Source of the DNA: Parapedobacter indicus
GTDB taxonomy: Bacteria > Bacteroidota > Bacteroidia > Sphingobacteriales > Sphingobacteriaceae
DNA length: 64,000 bases
Reading direction: 5' to 3'
NCBI RefSeq assembly: GCF_900113765.1
Contig: NZ_FOQO01000014.1
Location: 1-64,000 of the forward strand
Positions 17,801-25,190 of the stretch are shown in pieces. A model generated the notes under the pieces. The model was not told the DNA's origin. It did not search any database and saw only the letters and a list, made by a program, of their open reading frames with translations. The position numbers and the translations under genes are program-made. The stretch's first letter is position 1. Every line of letters starts with the position of its first letter.

Positions 17801-18099
17801 TCCGATCATTTTACGAGAACTTGCGTGCGGGGGTACCCAAAGACGTAGCGCTTCAACGTGCAAAATTAGCGTATCTTAGTGATGCGGGAGGCCGCCTGTT
17901 TTCCCCCCGGTATTGGGCCGGACTCGCTATTCTAGGGAATGTTGATCCGGTGGTGTTCAAGCCATCGACACCTATTTGGCACTTAGTTGCGGGTGTATTC
18001 GGTATAGCATTATTCTTGGCTGGCGCTATCGTGCACAGGAAGGCAAAGCGTAATGCTTTTTCTTCGACAAGATTCAACCGGAAAAGTGATCTCAGTTAG
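14818..18099 (+). CDS. TPR-CHAT protease, periplasmic and membrane-anchored
   Basis: 1093 residues. Signal peptide at residues 1-21 (cleavage near GIAQ-EAQ), then tetratricopeptide repeats over about residues 90-480, a helical linker, and a CHAT (caspase HetF-associated with TPRs) domain at about 740-1045. The catalytic pair is visible: His904 in IIHIGTHAEAN and Cys951 in VLAACETGKSG. A single C-terminal transmembrane helix (about 1053-1073) with a basic tail would leave TPR and CHAT in the periplasm. CHAT domains are separase/caspase-like cysteine peptidases. ATGA overlap with the TPR anti-sigma gene suggests that this protein is the natural substrate or partner. No downstream gene is coupled. 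Confidence 0.9.
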   Translation: MRRRVCVSLGLVIALLTMGIAQEAQEKTTIQKLLDANKIARADQLIKQKIAFFTQRQQTDSLAAYVGLVSDIAEKKGGTAFAKQQTEQLVQKIESIGASPAVLREAFANLGEFYGATGDNKRAYEAHLRSLSFAQQSEDKSAERMALIQHNLGEYARRMANPDRAREHFLTATSLILQQPHANQKQLYQTFMSLGILSWYASKLDSAEYFFNKSIEAVQRIDDSPVTKYFRQALLLNNLAGVYGLQGRTAEAIRSMESCIALLREFLSVPDDADKKRQALTLQFEAIDNLGGAYKELGNYAKAEQLLSYSFEQKKQWLQADDPAIFISHILLGQLYYATSDYKKAIEYLTEGRQGIAETDADYLFWDADACYTLAMIQEKQQANGLAETYYRKADSLYALAFGDTYDNIYLEFLRKYASFQAKVGQCETATTLAVKTQRYVNNAGNERSLLSFYQLQHLGELAFECGDFQRAHDYAHQALTEINRFVRQSTTLEDSIKTEGEKVYPILTRARASYELSPTKHAEELQSLLCELSDATEIIERKKRLLTDQKDIVALIASYQAVTDFIKQLHFEIYLKTNDSTHLNKGLNVHEEGIYSRLRSRMDYQRAMRFTNVPDSVVDQENRLKENIRASLQQNLSNEGAVRSYRHTVDSWHAFLKKLQRQYPAYYRMRYADERIALRRIGESVPAGVTVIRYLSSGEKLFAFVASATQWALVPLSSDGLSGYVQTLRDFGQKDQRMLKAAHQLYKVLWQPLESSITGSRVIVIPDGLLHHVSFDMLVPKPIGSLRELKNTCLLNKYAISYHYSLLALENEASSSGAMKANFVAFAPIFSDRSKSTYLAHAQKDSLHMDRTYAKLLPLPFTAKLVQKMQREFGGNLFMENESTAQAFRLNAAYHRIIHIGTHAEANNDYPEYSRLIFMNDGTEGAENSLYLYDIYNCDLTANIAVLAACETGKSGHLDGEGMISLAHAFRYAGSESILAGLWKIDEQSSTMIIRSFYENLRAGVPKDVALQRAKLAYLSDAGGRLFSPRYWAGLAILGNVDPVVFKPSTPIWHLVAGVFGIALFLAGAIVHRKAKRNAFSSTRFNRKSDLS

Positions 18100-18371
18100 A
18101 CGGAAACCAAGCACATCCAGAAAAGCGACCGCACTTACTCTCGTTTGGCCAGTAATTCGTAAAAGGAATAAGCCGTTTACGCTTCGACGAAATCGTCGGC
18201 GGCCGCATTACAAGGCTGGCGATTTTCCATTCTTATATTTCCATATGTACTTTTTTAAAATATTTAAAACAATTTCAACCCTGTTTTGTCAACTCCAAGC
18301 CAGGTCTCCTGAACAGTGCAGCGCGAAATCTAGCGACGAAACTTTATTGCAGTAACCACATTGTCTAGCTT

Positions 18372-18884
18372 ATGAACAAAATAGAATTCAGTAACAAGGT
18401 CGTACAAGAAATAGCTTCTCTCAACAGTTATGCGTTCCATTTTACCCGAGACAACGAAAACGCCGATGACCTGGTTCAAGACACCATGCTTAAGGCTTTT
18501 TCTTATTATAACAAATTCCGGGAAGGAACCAATTTGCAAGCTTGGCTTTATACCATATTGAAGAATACGTTCATCAATTACTATCGTAAGCAGGTCAAGA
18601 CAAATGCCATAATGATCAAGACCGATACGATTTCCTCATCCGATTTATATAAGAGTTCTTTCCGAAACAGCGCTGAAGGAAAGTTCATAATGAAAGACAT
18701 CGAATGTGCATTATCCAAACTTTCTGCTGAATATTACGAACCTTTTACCATGTATTTCGAAGGTTACAAATATCATGAAATTGCAGACCAGTTCCAGATT
18801 CCGATCGGTACGGTAAAAACCCGCATCCATGTTGCGAGGCAGCAGCTCAAGAAAAAGCTTAAAATATATGCCAAGAGCAAATGA
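18372..18884 (+). CDS. ECF RNA polymerase sigma factor
   Basis: 170 residues. Region 2 has NENADDLVQDTMLKAFSYYNKF and LQAWLYTILKNTFINYYRK; region 4 has YHEIADQFQIPIGTVKTRIHVARQQLKKKL. This subtype resembles the EcfG-like general-stress ECF factors. There is no anti-sigma gene next to it. The nearest neighbours, 120 nt downstream, are a single-domain receiver and a stressosome operon, so it may be the transcriptional output or target of that system. The 272 nt upstream of it hold no gene. Confidence 0.88.
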   Translation: MNKIEFSNKVVQEIASLNSYAFHFTRDNENADDLVQDTMLKAFSYYNKFREGTNLQAWLYTILKNTFINYYRKQVKTNAIMIKTDTISSSDLYKSSFRNSAEGKFIMKDIECALSKLSAEYYEPFTMYFEGYKYHEIADQFQIPIGTVKTRIHVARQQLKKKLKIYAKSK

Positions 18885-18971
18885 AACAGCGAAGCGCCCA
18901 CCGATAAGTTTGAGCAAGTCTCGGACTCTTTAGAAAATGTAAATGAAAAATAGTTATCTGAATAATTGCGT

Positions 18972-18979
18972 TATATTTG
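18972..18979 (+). promoter_or_regulatory. Putative -7 box for the stressosome operon
   Basis: TATATTTG matches TAnnTTTG, 28 nt before the receiver start at 19008. It would begin a transcript covering the receiver through the histidine kinase. Confidence 0.4.
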
Positions 18980-19007
18980 TTTTCGCTTTTCTTTAGGGAC
19001 TTTTTGC

Positions 19008-19418
19008 ATGAAAAAACAAATTTTGTACGTCGAGGATGACGGAGATATGTTGGAAGTGGTAGCCGAATTTATGCAGTTTGAAGATTATCATGTAATCACT
19101 GACGGCGGCAAATCCATTGACAAAAAAATAAAGCAACATGCGTTTGGACTGATTTTGTTGGATGAAAATTTAAATTGGGGATGGGGCAGCGATCTTTGCC
19201 GTGTACTGAAATCCGACGAAAAAACCGCAAACATTCCCGTGGTGCTCATCTCCGCTATCCGGAACATCGATGAAATCGCCGAGCAATGTGGCGCAGACGC
19301 GTATATTCGCAAGCCATTCGATATTTATGACGTGATTGACGTCGTCAATGAGCACTATCTGGATCCGCCAACCATTACCCAAGCTGGTCAACCGGCATCC
19401 GGCACAACAATCGACTGA
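19008..19418 (+). CDS. Single-domain response regulator (receiver only)
   Basis: 136 residues, a complete CheY-like receiver. Visible: the acidic pocket (VEDDGDML), the phosphoacceptor Asp in LILLDENL, the conserved Ser (VLISAIR) and the Lys of YIRKPF. There is no output domain. An unusual tryptophan-rich loop (NWGWGSDLC) follows the phosphoacceptor. I chose the ATG at 19008, which gives the usual MKKQILYVEDD start. It is the first gene of the stressosome operon and a probable phosphorylation partner of the kinase at 22131. A close paralogue is encoded at 26481-26855. Confidence 0.92.
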   Translation: MKKQILYVEDDGDMLEVVAEFMQFEDYHVITDGGKSIDKKIKQHAFGLILLDENLNWGWGSDLCRVLKSDEKTANIPVVLISAIRNIDEIAEQCGADAYIRKPFDIYDVIDVVNEHYLDPPTITQAGQPASGTTID

Positions 19419-19437
19419 TTACTTTTTATCGAATTAT

Positions 19438-20316
19438 ATGGCTATTCAGATTACCAAAATCTTTAAGAAAAAAAAAGCGTCTATCCTGGAACGTTGGATG
19501 CAAAACCAATTGGCCCATGTCGGTTTGCGTGAAGATTTAATCAGCAATGACGACCTTCGTGCAGATTCGTCTGAACTCATCGTTACACTACTGGACACTC
19601 TGAATGAGAAAAACCTCGACGATCCGGACTCGAGCGACTTCGATCCGGTCGTTGAACTTCTCAACAGCCTCTCTTTATCGCGGGCCCGGCAAGGTTTCAG
19701 CCCTCGTGAAACCGGATTGTTTATCATCGGCTTGAAAGAAGTGCTCATCGGCGTGCTTCAGGAAGAAATAATTGATCACAAAGAATTAGCTGATCTAAGT
19801 TTAAAAGTCCACCGGCTTTTGGACAATTTCTCCATAAGCACCTTCGAGGCTTATATCAAGGGACGTGAGGAAGTGATCTTAAGACAGACGGATGAAATTG
19901 CAGAAATATCTACTCCGGTGATACGCGTTTGGGATGGCATATTGGCGCTTCCTATTATCGGTACGCTCGATAGCGCTCGGACACAGGTCATCATGGAGAC
20001 CTTGCTTACCGAAATTGTTGAATCGGGCAGTAGTATAGCCATTCTAGATATATCTGGAGTACCCACCGTTGATTCGTTGGTTGCACAGCATCTGCTGAAA
20101 ACCGTCAGCGCCACCCGACTGATGGGTGCTGAATGTATTATCAGCGGCATACGGCCCGAGATTGCCCAAACCATCGTACATCTGGGCATCGACCTCGCTA
20201 CGATCATTACCAAATCTACGTTGGCAAGCGCCTTGCAACACGCTTTCAAGTCGCTTCGTCTTGAAGTGCGCCAGCAGCGTATCGATAGTGTTTTATCGCG
20301 CGTTAAACCTCAGTAG
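19438..20316 (+). CDS. rsbR: RsbR-like stressosome sensor/scaffold protein
   Basis: 292 residues. The N-terminal about 150 residues are an RsbRD-type helical (non-haem globin-like) domain starting with ILERWMQNQLAH. The C-terminal STAS domain includes GVPTVDSLVAQHLLKTV and the signature GAECIISGIRPEIAQTIV. In the B. subtilis family the two kinase-target threonines lie in these segments. Here the first is a serine (Ser213 in TVDSLV) and the second is kept (Thr245 in IAQTIV). The start is the ATG at 19438, 19 nt after the receiver stop. It should form the stressosome core with the RsbS next to it. Confidence 0.9.
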   Translation: MAIQITKIFKKKKASILERWMQNQLAHVGLREDLISNDDLRADSSELIVTLLDTLNEKNLDDPDSSDFDPVVELLNSLSLSRARQGFSPRETGLFIIGLKEVLIGVLQEEIIDHKELADLSLKVHRLLDNFSISTFEAYIKGREEVILRQTDEIAEISTPVIRVWDGILALPIIGTLDSARTQVIMETLLTEIVESGSSIAILDISGVPTVDSLVAQHLLKTVSATRLMGAECIISGIRPEIAQTIVHLGIDLATIITKSTLASALQHAFKSLRLEVRQQRIDSVLSRVKPQ

Positions 20317-20323
20317 CATTGGT

Positions 20324-20731
20324 ATGGACAAGATTCCTATTTTGAGAATGGGTCGGTTTCTACTCGTTACCATTCAGGTGGATTTATACGACAAACTAGC
20401 ACTAGACTTGGAAGCCGACTTGATAAAAATGGTGGGAAAGACCAATGCACGCGGTATTTTGATTGATATTTCGGCTGTAAATATTGTCGATTCGTTTATG
20501 GGCCGTATTATCAGCAATATCGGGGCCATGGCGAAACTGGTTGATGCAGAGACCGTCGTGGTAGGTATGCAACCTGCTGTAGCCATTACCTTGGTGGAAC
20601 TGGGGCTACCGTTAAGAGGTGTGTATACGGCATTGAATGTCGAAAAAGGGATGGATCTTCTGAAATCCAAGGTTCTAAGGGAAGAAGAAACAGATCCCGA
20701 TGATGATTACGCCGGTGATTCTTCTGTCTAA
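20324..20731 (+). CDS. rsbS: RsbS-like STAS-domain stressosome scaffold
   Basis: 135 residues, a single STAS domain. The conserved phosphorylatable serine is Ser57 in NIVDSFMGRIISNIG, matching the RsbS signature. It begins 7 nt after rsbR, and its acidic tail (EEETDPDDDYAGD) is encoded in DNA that overlaps the start of rsbT by 32 nt. In the known system RsbS and RsbR form the large scaffold that holds RsbT until stress triggers phosphorylation of both. Confidence 0.92.
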   Translation: MDKIPILRMGRFLLVTIQVDLYDKLALDLEADLIKMVGKTNARGILIDISAVNIVDSFMGRIISNIGAMAKLVDAETVVVGMQPAVAITLVELGLPLRGVYTALNVEKGMDLLKSKVLREEETDPDDDYAGDSSV

Positions 20732-21125
20732 GGACAACATGACCGTCTTGCGCGAGCAGGATGTGGTCCCCTTCCGTAACCGCGTGAAGGAGTATGCGAT
20801 CAAAATCAGGATGGGTTTGGTTAATCAGACCAAACTGATTACGGCTGCAAGCGAGTTGGCTCGTAATATGCTTAAATATGCCAATGGGGGTATCGTGTCT
20901 ATTGAAACCATTGCACGCGGCAGAGAGTCGGGAATACGGCTTACCTTTAAAGACGAAGGACCTGGCATTGCAGACGTCAATCTTGCCTTAAAAGACGGCT
21001 TTTCCACCGGTAAAAGTTTAGGGCTAGGATTGCCAGGGGCACGGCGTTTGGCTAGCGAATTTGAAATCAACAGCGAAATCGGCAAAGGCACTAAGGTGAT
21101 GATCATTAAGTGGGCAAATGGTTGA
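20700..21125 (+). CDS. rsbT: RsbT-like serine/threonine kinase (GHKL)
   Basis: 141 residues. The GHKL ATP-binding fold shows an N box (AASELARNMLKYANGG), G1 (FKDEGPGI) and G2 (GKSLGLGLPGARRLASEF). RsbT phosphorylates RsbR and RsbS, then leaves the stressosome to activate a partner. Two start codons, at 20700 and 20703, are possible; both lie inside rsbS, giving an overlap of about 30 nt and implying coupled translation. The gene ends 8 nt into the next one. Confidence 0.92.
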   Translation: MMITPVILLSKDNMTVLREQDVVPFRNRVKEYAIKIRMGLVNQTKLITAASELARNMLKYANGGIVSIETIARGRESGIRLTFKDEGPGIADVNLALKDGFSTGKSLGLGLPGARRLASEFEINSEIGKGTKVMIIKWANG

Positions 21126-22134
21126 TGCTACGCATAAAAGTTTCGACGCTTCCGATCGAAGCCGTCATGCGCTGATCAAAAAAGAAGTGCAGCGGCTCGC
21201 TGTTGCATGTCAATTTGCCGATAAGCGGATAGCAGAAATTGATATCGTAGTTGCTGAAATTACCTCCAATTTTAACAAGCACGCCAAAGGCGGAGAGCTA
21301 TTGATTGGTTGCTTCAAGGAAGATGGCTTGGTCTATATAGAGTTAATCGGAATCGACCAAGGTCCTGGAATGAACGATGTCCACCGGATGATGGCCGATG
21401 GCTTTTCCACAAAAAACACCTTGGGACACGGCCTGGGTAGTATCAAGAGACTGGCCGACGAGTTTGACGTTTTTTCAATGAAAGACTGGGGGACTGTCCT
21501 ATTGGCGCGCTTTTTCCGCATTTATAAGCCGTTGGAAAAACGAAAAAGACGCATTCATGTTAGACCACTTATCGTGGCCAAACCCATGGAGATACGAAGC
21601 GGAGATGGTTATTATGTAGACCATTCCGACCGCTATACCAAAATCATGCTTGCCGACGGGCTGGGACATGGCGTCGAAGCGAATATTGCTATCAACCAGG
21701 CCGTCAGCGCTTTTAAGCAATGTCCGTATCAATCGCCCGTTGAAGTTATCCGTTTTATCCACCCACGGGTTCGGAAAACCCGTGGACTTGTGGCAACAGT
21801 GGTGGTAATAGATCACGATTTGAAACAGTTACGGATTGCCGGCGTTGGCAATATCTCGGCAAAACTTTTTGGAATCAGCTATTCCAAAAAGCCCCTTCCC
21901 TACAACGGTATTATCGGCCACAATATCCCTAACACCATGCACGACCAAGTGTTGGATTTACAGGTCTATCAGCAACTCATCCTTTGTTCAGACGGAATCC
22001 GTTCACGTTGGGACACCAGTCGAATGGCCACACTGACGCGTCACGACCTGAGCATCCAGGTGGCGGCAGTATATAAAGAATTCGCTCGACGCACTGATGA
22101 CATGTCCGTGCTGATCGCAAAATTTACCGCATGA
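21118..22134 (+). CDS. RsbT-like / RsbX-like fusion: GHKL domain plus PP2C phosphatase
   Basis: 338 residues. Residues 1-135 form a second GHKL ATPase (VVAEITSNFNKHAKGG, IDQGPGM, TLGHGLGSIKRLADEF). Residues about 150-338 form an RsbX/SpoIIE-type PP2C phosphatase (LADGLGHGVEANIAI, GLVATVVVIDHDLKQLRIAGVGNI, LILCSDGIRSRW, RTDDMSVLIAKF), keeping the metal-binding aspartates. RsbX resets the stressosome by dephosphorylating RsbR and RsbS, and here it is joined to a kinase-like module. Overlaps rsbT by 8 nt and the next gene by 4 nt. Confidence 0.88.
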   Translation: MVDATHKSFDASDRSRHALIKKEVQRLAVACQFADKRIAEIDIVVAEITSNFNKHAKGGELLIGCFKEDGLVYIELIGIDQGPGMNDVHRMMADGFSTKNTLGHGLGSIKRLADEFDVFSMKDWGTVLLARFFRIYKPLEKRKRRIHVRPLIVAKPMEIRSGDGYYVDHSDRYTKIMLADGLGHGVEANIAINQAVSAFKQCPYQSPVEVIRFIHPRVRKTRGLVATVVVIDHDLKQLRIAGVGNISAKLFGISYSKKPLPYNGIIGHNIPNTMHDQVLDLQVYQQLILCSDGIRSRWDTSRMATLTRHDLSIQVAAVYKEFARRTDDMSVLIAKFTA

Positions 22135-23324
22135 TTGAACTTGCCACCATTACCCTTGAAAATGAGATGGATTTAATCTTGGCGTACAAGCGTTCCATTC
22201 GTACGGCTGAATTGCTGGGCCTTACCAAATCCACGCAGACTGTCTTCGCTACTGCGGTTTCTGAAGTGTGCCGGGAAGTCAATGACAAGGCCTTTGAAGG
22301 TATTGTACATTTAGGAACGATGGCAACGGGCAGTCGTTATTTTATCAGCGCACGGATAACAGGACGGGTAGACGAATTGTTTCCGAGCAATGCTATCGGT
22401 ATTGAATATGCGCGAAAGCTGGTGCCCGTCTTGGAGTTTCTGCCCGACGGCGAGCGCCTTCAGATTGTCTTGAAATTAAGTATCCCCTATTCCGCACGGG
22501 TAACATCGACGAAAATTGCAGCGGTGCGTAGACAACTGAAAGATGAAGGCCCGATCAGTGCCTATGAAGAAATTAAAATCAGAAATGCGGCGTTATCTCT
22601 CCAAAAAGAGCAACAAGAATTGGCCCTACGGAGTGCGACCTATTTAAACCAGCAAAAAAACGAATTCCTTTCCGTTGCCAGCCATGAACTCAATACACCA
22701 CTGACTGTATTGCGATCCTATGCGCAGATCGCCTTGCGGGAAAGCAAGGACGGCCCGCTCACAAAATACCTATCTAAAATTGAACTCCAGTCTATTAAAT
22801 TAGGTGCGCTGATCAGTCAGCTATTGGACATCTCAAAGATTGAAAACGGTAAAATGACCTACGAGAAAGAGGTAACAGCAGCTTCGTCGTTCCTTGCCGG
22901 CTGCATAGAGGGAGGGCACCTGCTTTTTCCTACGCACGACTTAGTCGTGGACATCGACTGTAACTGTTATATATTGATTGATCCGATCCGTATCGAACAG
23001 GTGATTAATAATTTACTTTCAAATGCTGTAAAATATTCCGAGCCGGGACCCGTTCGCATAACTACACAGGTGGATGGACGTTTTCTGACCATTTCAGTCG
23101 CTGATGCAGGTATCGGAATGTCCGAGGATACACAAGCGCAGGTTTTCGATAAATTTTTCCGCAGTACGCACACGGCTAATACGCATCGTGGACTGGGTAT
23201 CGGACTGTATATCACTTCACAGATTGTAAACGATCATGGCGGATCCATACAGATTAAAAGCGCCTTGGGCCAGGGCACAACCATGTCGGTTGTATTGCCG
23301 ATAGTAGAAGCACCCGTCGAATGA
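22131..23324 (+). CDS. Sensor histidine kinase with degenerate RsbT-like N-terminal domain
   Basis: 397 residues, no membrane segment. Residues about 1-130 look like a worn GHKL domain of the RsbT type (TAVSEVCREVNDKAFEGIVHL aligns with the N box of the two preceding proteins), then a coiled linker. HisKA has His185 in VASHELNTPL, and a full HATPase_c follows (QVINNLLSNAVKYSEPG, VADAGIGM, HRGLGIGLYIT). It ends the stressosome operon with an ATGA overlap and is the likely target of freed RsbT. It would then phosphorylate the receiver encoded at 19008 or at 26481. It replaces the sigma-B output of Bacillus. Confidence 0.88.
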   Translation: MIELATITLENEMDLILAYKRSIRTAELLGLTKSTQTVFATAVSEVCREVNDKAFEGIVHLGTMATGSRYFISARITGRVDELFPSNAIGIEYARKLVPVLEFLPDGERLQIVLKLSIPYSARVTSTKIAAVRRQLKDEGPISAYEEIKIRNAALSLQKEQQELALRSATYLNQQKNEFLSVASHELNTPLTVLRSYAQIALRESKDGPLTKYLSKIELQSIKLGALISQLLDISKIENGKMTYEKEVTAASSFLAGCIEGGHLLFPTHDLVVDIDCNCYILIDPIRIEQVINNLLSNAVKYSEPGPVRITTQVDGRFLTISVADAGIGMSEDTQAQVFDKFFRSTHTANTHRGLGIGLYITSQIVNDHGGSIQIKSALGQGTTMSVVLPIVEAPVE

Positions 23325-23346
23325 TCTCCATAAAGCCGGGGCTTTG

Positions 23347-23874
23347 CTATTGAAGTGAATATGCAGCCAACAGAGGTTGATAAACAGTACCGTATTTCAT
23401 TACCGACAATTTCTTCTCCACCCATAGCCGCAACTCCTCGTCTTCCGCACCATTAAGGCCAGACGCCTGTTCGAGCAGGGCGATAGTGGCCTCGTACCAC
23501 AGTATCATTTGCTTGGCAAATTCCCGATCAAACATTTCCCGGTTTAACGTTGTGAGTTCATCAAGTATACGCTGTTCGTTATCTTGCAAGTCATCTGGTA
23601 TGCGCCAACCCTTCAAGGTGGCAAGTGCTGCCAATTCGGTGCACACGGCACCGTGGTCTGATGCCATCTGAATACCGCATTCCACAACACTTTTGTTTAT
23701 TCCCTGTGAATAGGCCACTCCGCCCGCTTCAATCTCAAACCGATTACTACTCATCAATAACACCACAAATTCTTGGTCCTGCATCCCCTGTTGTGACCTA
23801 CCTACGTCTTCGAGGCTCACCATTATTAAGCTACATGGCACCACGAGGCAAAGTAAAGTTGCTGTTCTAACCAT
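23347..23874 (-). CDS. DUF4142 domain-containing protein
   Basis: 175 residues. A hydrophobic leader (MVRTATLLCLVVPCSLIMVS) is followed by a ferritin-like helical DUF4142 domain: FVVLLMSSNRFEIEAGGVAYSQG, then VECGIQMASDHGAVCTELAALA, which corresponds to the family's DHxxxNxELxxLA motif. DUF4142 proteins are exported and often stress-associated; their activity is unknown. A possible lipid-type cysteine sits at residue 9 or 14, so anchoring is uncertain. Convergent with the histidine kinase (22-nt gap). The gap holds a weak hairpin (AAAGCCGGGGCTTT) that may end both transcripts. Confidence 0.8.
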   Translation of the reverse strand: MVRTATLLCLVVPCSLIMVSLEDVGRSQQGMQDQEFVVLLMSSNRFEIEAGGVAYSQGINKSVVECGIQMASDHGAVCTELAALATLKGWRIPDDLQDNEQRILDELTTLNREMFDREFAKQMILWYEATIALLEQASGLNGAEDEELRLWVEKKLSVMKYGTVYQPLLAAYSLQ

Positions 23875-24089
23875 TATGTGAATTTTTTTACATGGACTGT
23901 ATCTGCTATCATGACAAACCTAACGCCCAGTTGTTTGAAAGCTCGTAAATAAGTCGGATTTTTCGGATAAAACGGTTACATACCTGACATTTACTAAACA
24001 AATAACGGAAGCAGTTGTTACCTCAATCAAGTAGATCTGACAGCGGATTGCCAAAATAAATGACAACTCACCGATAAAATCAGTAATCA

Positions 24090-25190
24090 TTGACACCACA
24101 AGCTACTACCAAACGAGCGGCCTATTTCGTGGCCACCATCTTATTATTTATAGCAGGTATTTACGTTGCCGCCCCCTTTCTCATCCCCATCGTTCTCGCC
24201 GCCTTGCTCGCCATGTTACTCACCGGTACCGCCGAGTGGTTGGAAAAACGGGGTATCAATAAGGGGCTGGCCTCGTTCATTCCCGTTTTGGCGCTTGTGG
24301 GCATGGTGACATTGCTTTTCTTTATCCTTTCTTGGCAAGTAAGTCGATTGGCGGACGATTTCGAGGAAATGAAAAAGGGATTTATCGATAACGTTCGCGC
24401 CATCCGGGAATGGGTAAGTGACACATTGGACATTGGCATCGCGGAGCAGGAAAAAATGTTAAACGAGCAAAAAAATGGCACCACCGGCCAAGCAGACAAC
24501 CTACTTCTCAGCTTTATCAATACACTCACAAACGTGGTTGTCAATACGGTGTTGATTGTCGTCTATACCTTCCTCCTCCTTTTTTACCGATCCCATTTGA
24601 AAAAGTTTGCGCTGCGTATTGTCCCCGCAGGAAAAAAGCAGAACGTCGATCGGATTATCCGTAAATCCGTAGGCGTATCCGGCCGTTACCTAACCGGCCT
24701 TTTTAGTATGATTGTTATGCTGTGGGTCATGTACAGCATCGGCTTCGGAATTGTAGGCCTGAAGGGCGCCATATTTTTTGCGATACTTTGTGGGGTGCTT
24801 GAAATTGTGCCCTTCTTTGGAAACTTCGTTGGCAACTTGATTGCTGTTTTCGCGGTGTTGGCCCAAGGTGGAGATGGATCTATGGTGCTTGGCATACTCG
24901 CCGTATACCTCATCGTTCAATTTTTACAGACATACATATTGGAACCGCTGGTGGTCGGTGAACAAGTAAATATCAATCCATTATTTACGATTATGGGATT
25001 AGCTGCGGGCGAATTGCTTTGGGGTATTGCGGGAATGGCATTGGCTATACCGGTCATTGGCATCATCAAGACCATTTGTGACAACGTACCGGAACTCGAG
25101 GCTTATGGTATGCTAATCGGCCCAGCGAATGTACGGAAGAACCGGGCTTCACTGCTGCATTTCCTGAAACGTAAAAATGAGCGAAAGTAG
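24090..25190 (+). CDS. AI-2E family transporter
   Basis: 366 residues, polytopic. Two N-terminal helices (residues about 10-65), a third at about 62-85, a soluble segment with charged helices (about 85-145), then helices near 148-170 and four to five more over 205-340. The C-terminal part carries the family's GFGIVGLKGAIFFAILCGVLEIVPFFGN and EPLVVGEQVNINPLFTI motifs. The family (PerM/TqsA) exports AI-2 or acts in Na+/H+ exchange in different members; substrate not determinable. The start appears to be TTG at 24090, since no ATG occurs before the first helix. The stop is directly adjacent to the convergent topoisomerase gene. Confidence 0.88.
   Translation: MTPQATTKRAAYFVATILLFIAGIYVAAPFLIPIVLAALLAMLLTGTAEWLEKRGINKGLASFIPVLALVGMVTLLFFILSWQVSRLADDFEEMKKGFIDNVRAIREWVSDTLDIGIAEQEKMLNEQKNGTTGQADNLLLSFINTLTNVVVNTVLIVVYTFLLLFYRSHLKKFALRIVPAGKKQNVDRIIRKSVGVSGRYLTGLFSMIVMLWVMYSIGFGIVGLKGAIFFAILCGVLEIVPFFGNFVGNLIAVFAVLAQGGDGSMVLGILAVYLIVQFLQTYILEPLVVGEQVNINPLFTIMGLAAGELLWGIAGMALAIPVIGIIKTICDNVPELEAYGMLIGPANVRKNRASLLHFLKRKNERK

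Noticed and set aside
18100-18371. Possible small gene between the CHAT protein and the 18372 sigma factor
   Set aside because: The open frame there mostly continues the end of the CHAT gene in another frame and has a shadow-like composition. I see only a short CGACGA/TCGTCG palindrome.
23325-23346. Short hairpin as a full bidirectional terminator between the histidine kinase and DUF4142 genes
   Set aside because: The stem is only 5 bp and neither side has a real T-run. It is mentioned as weak only.
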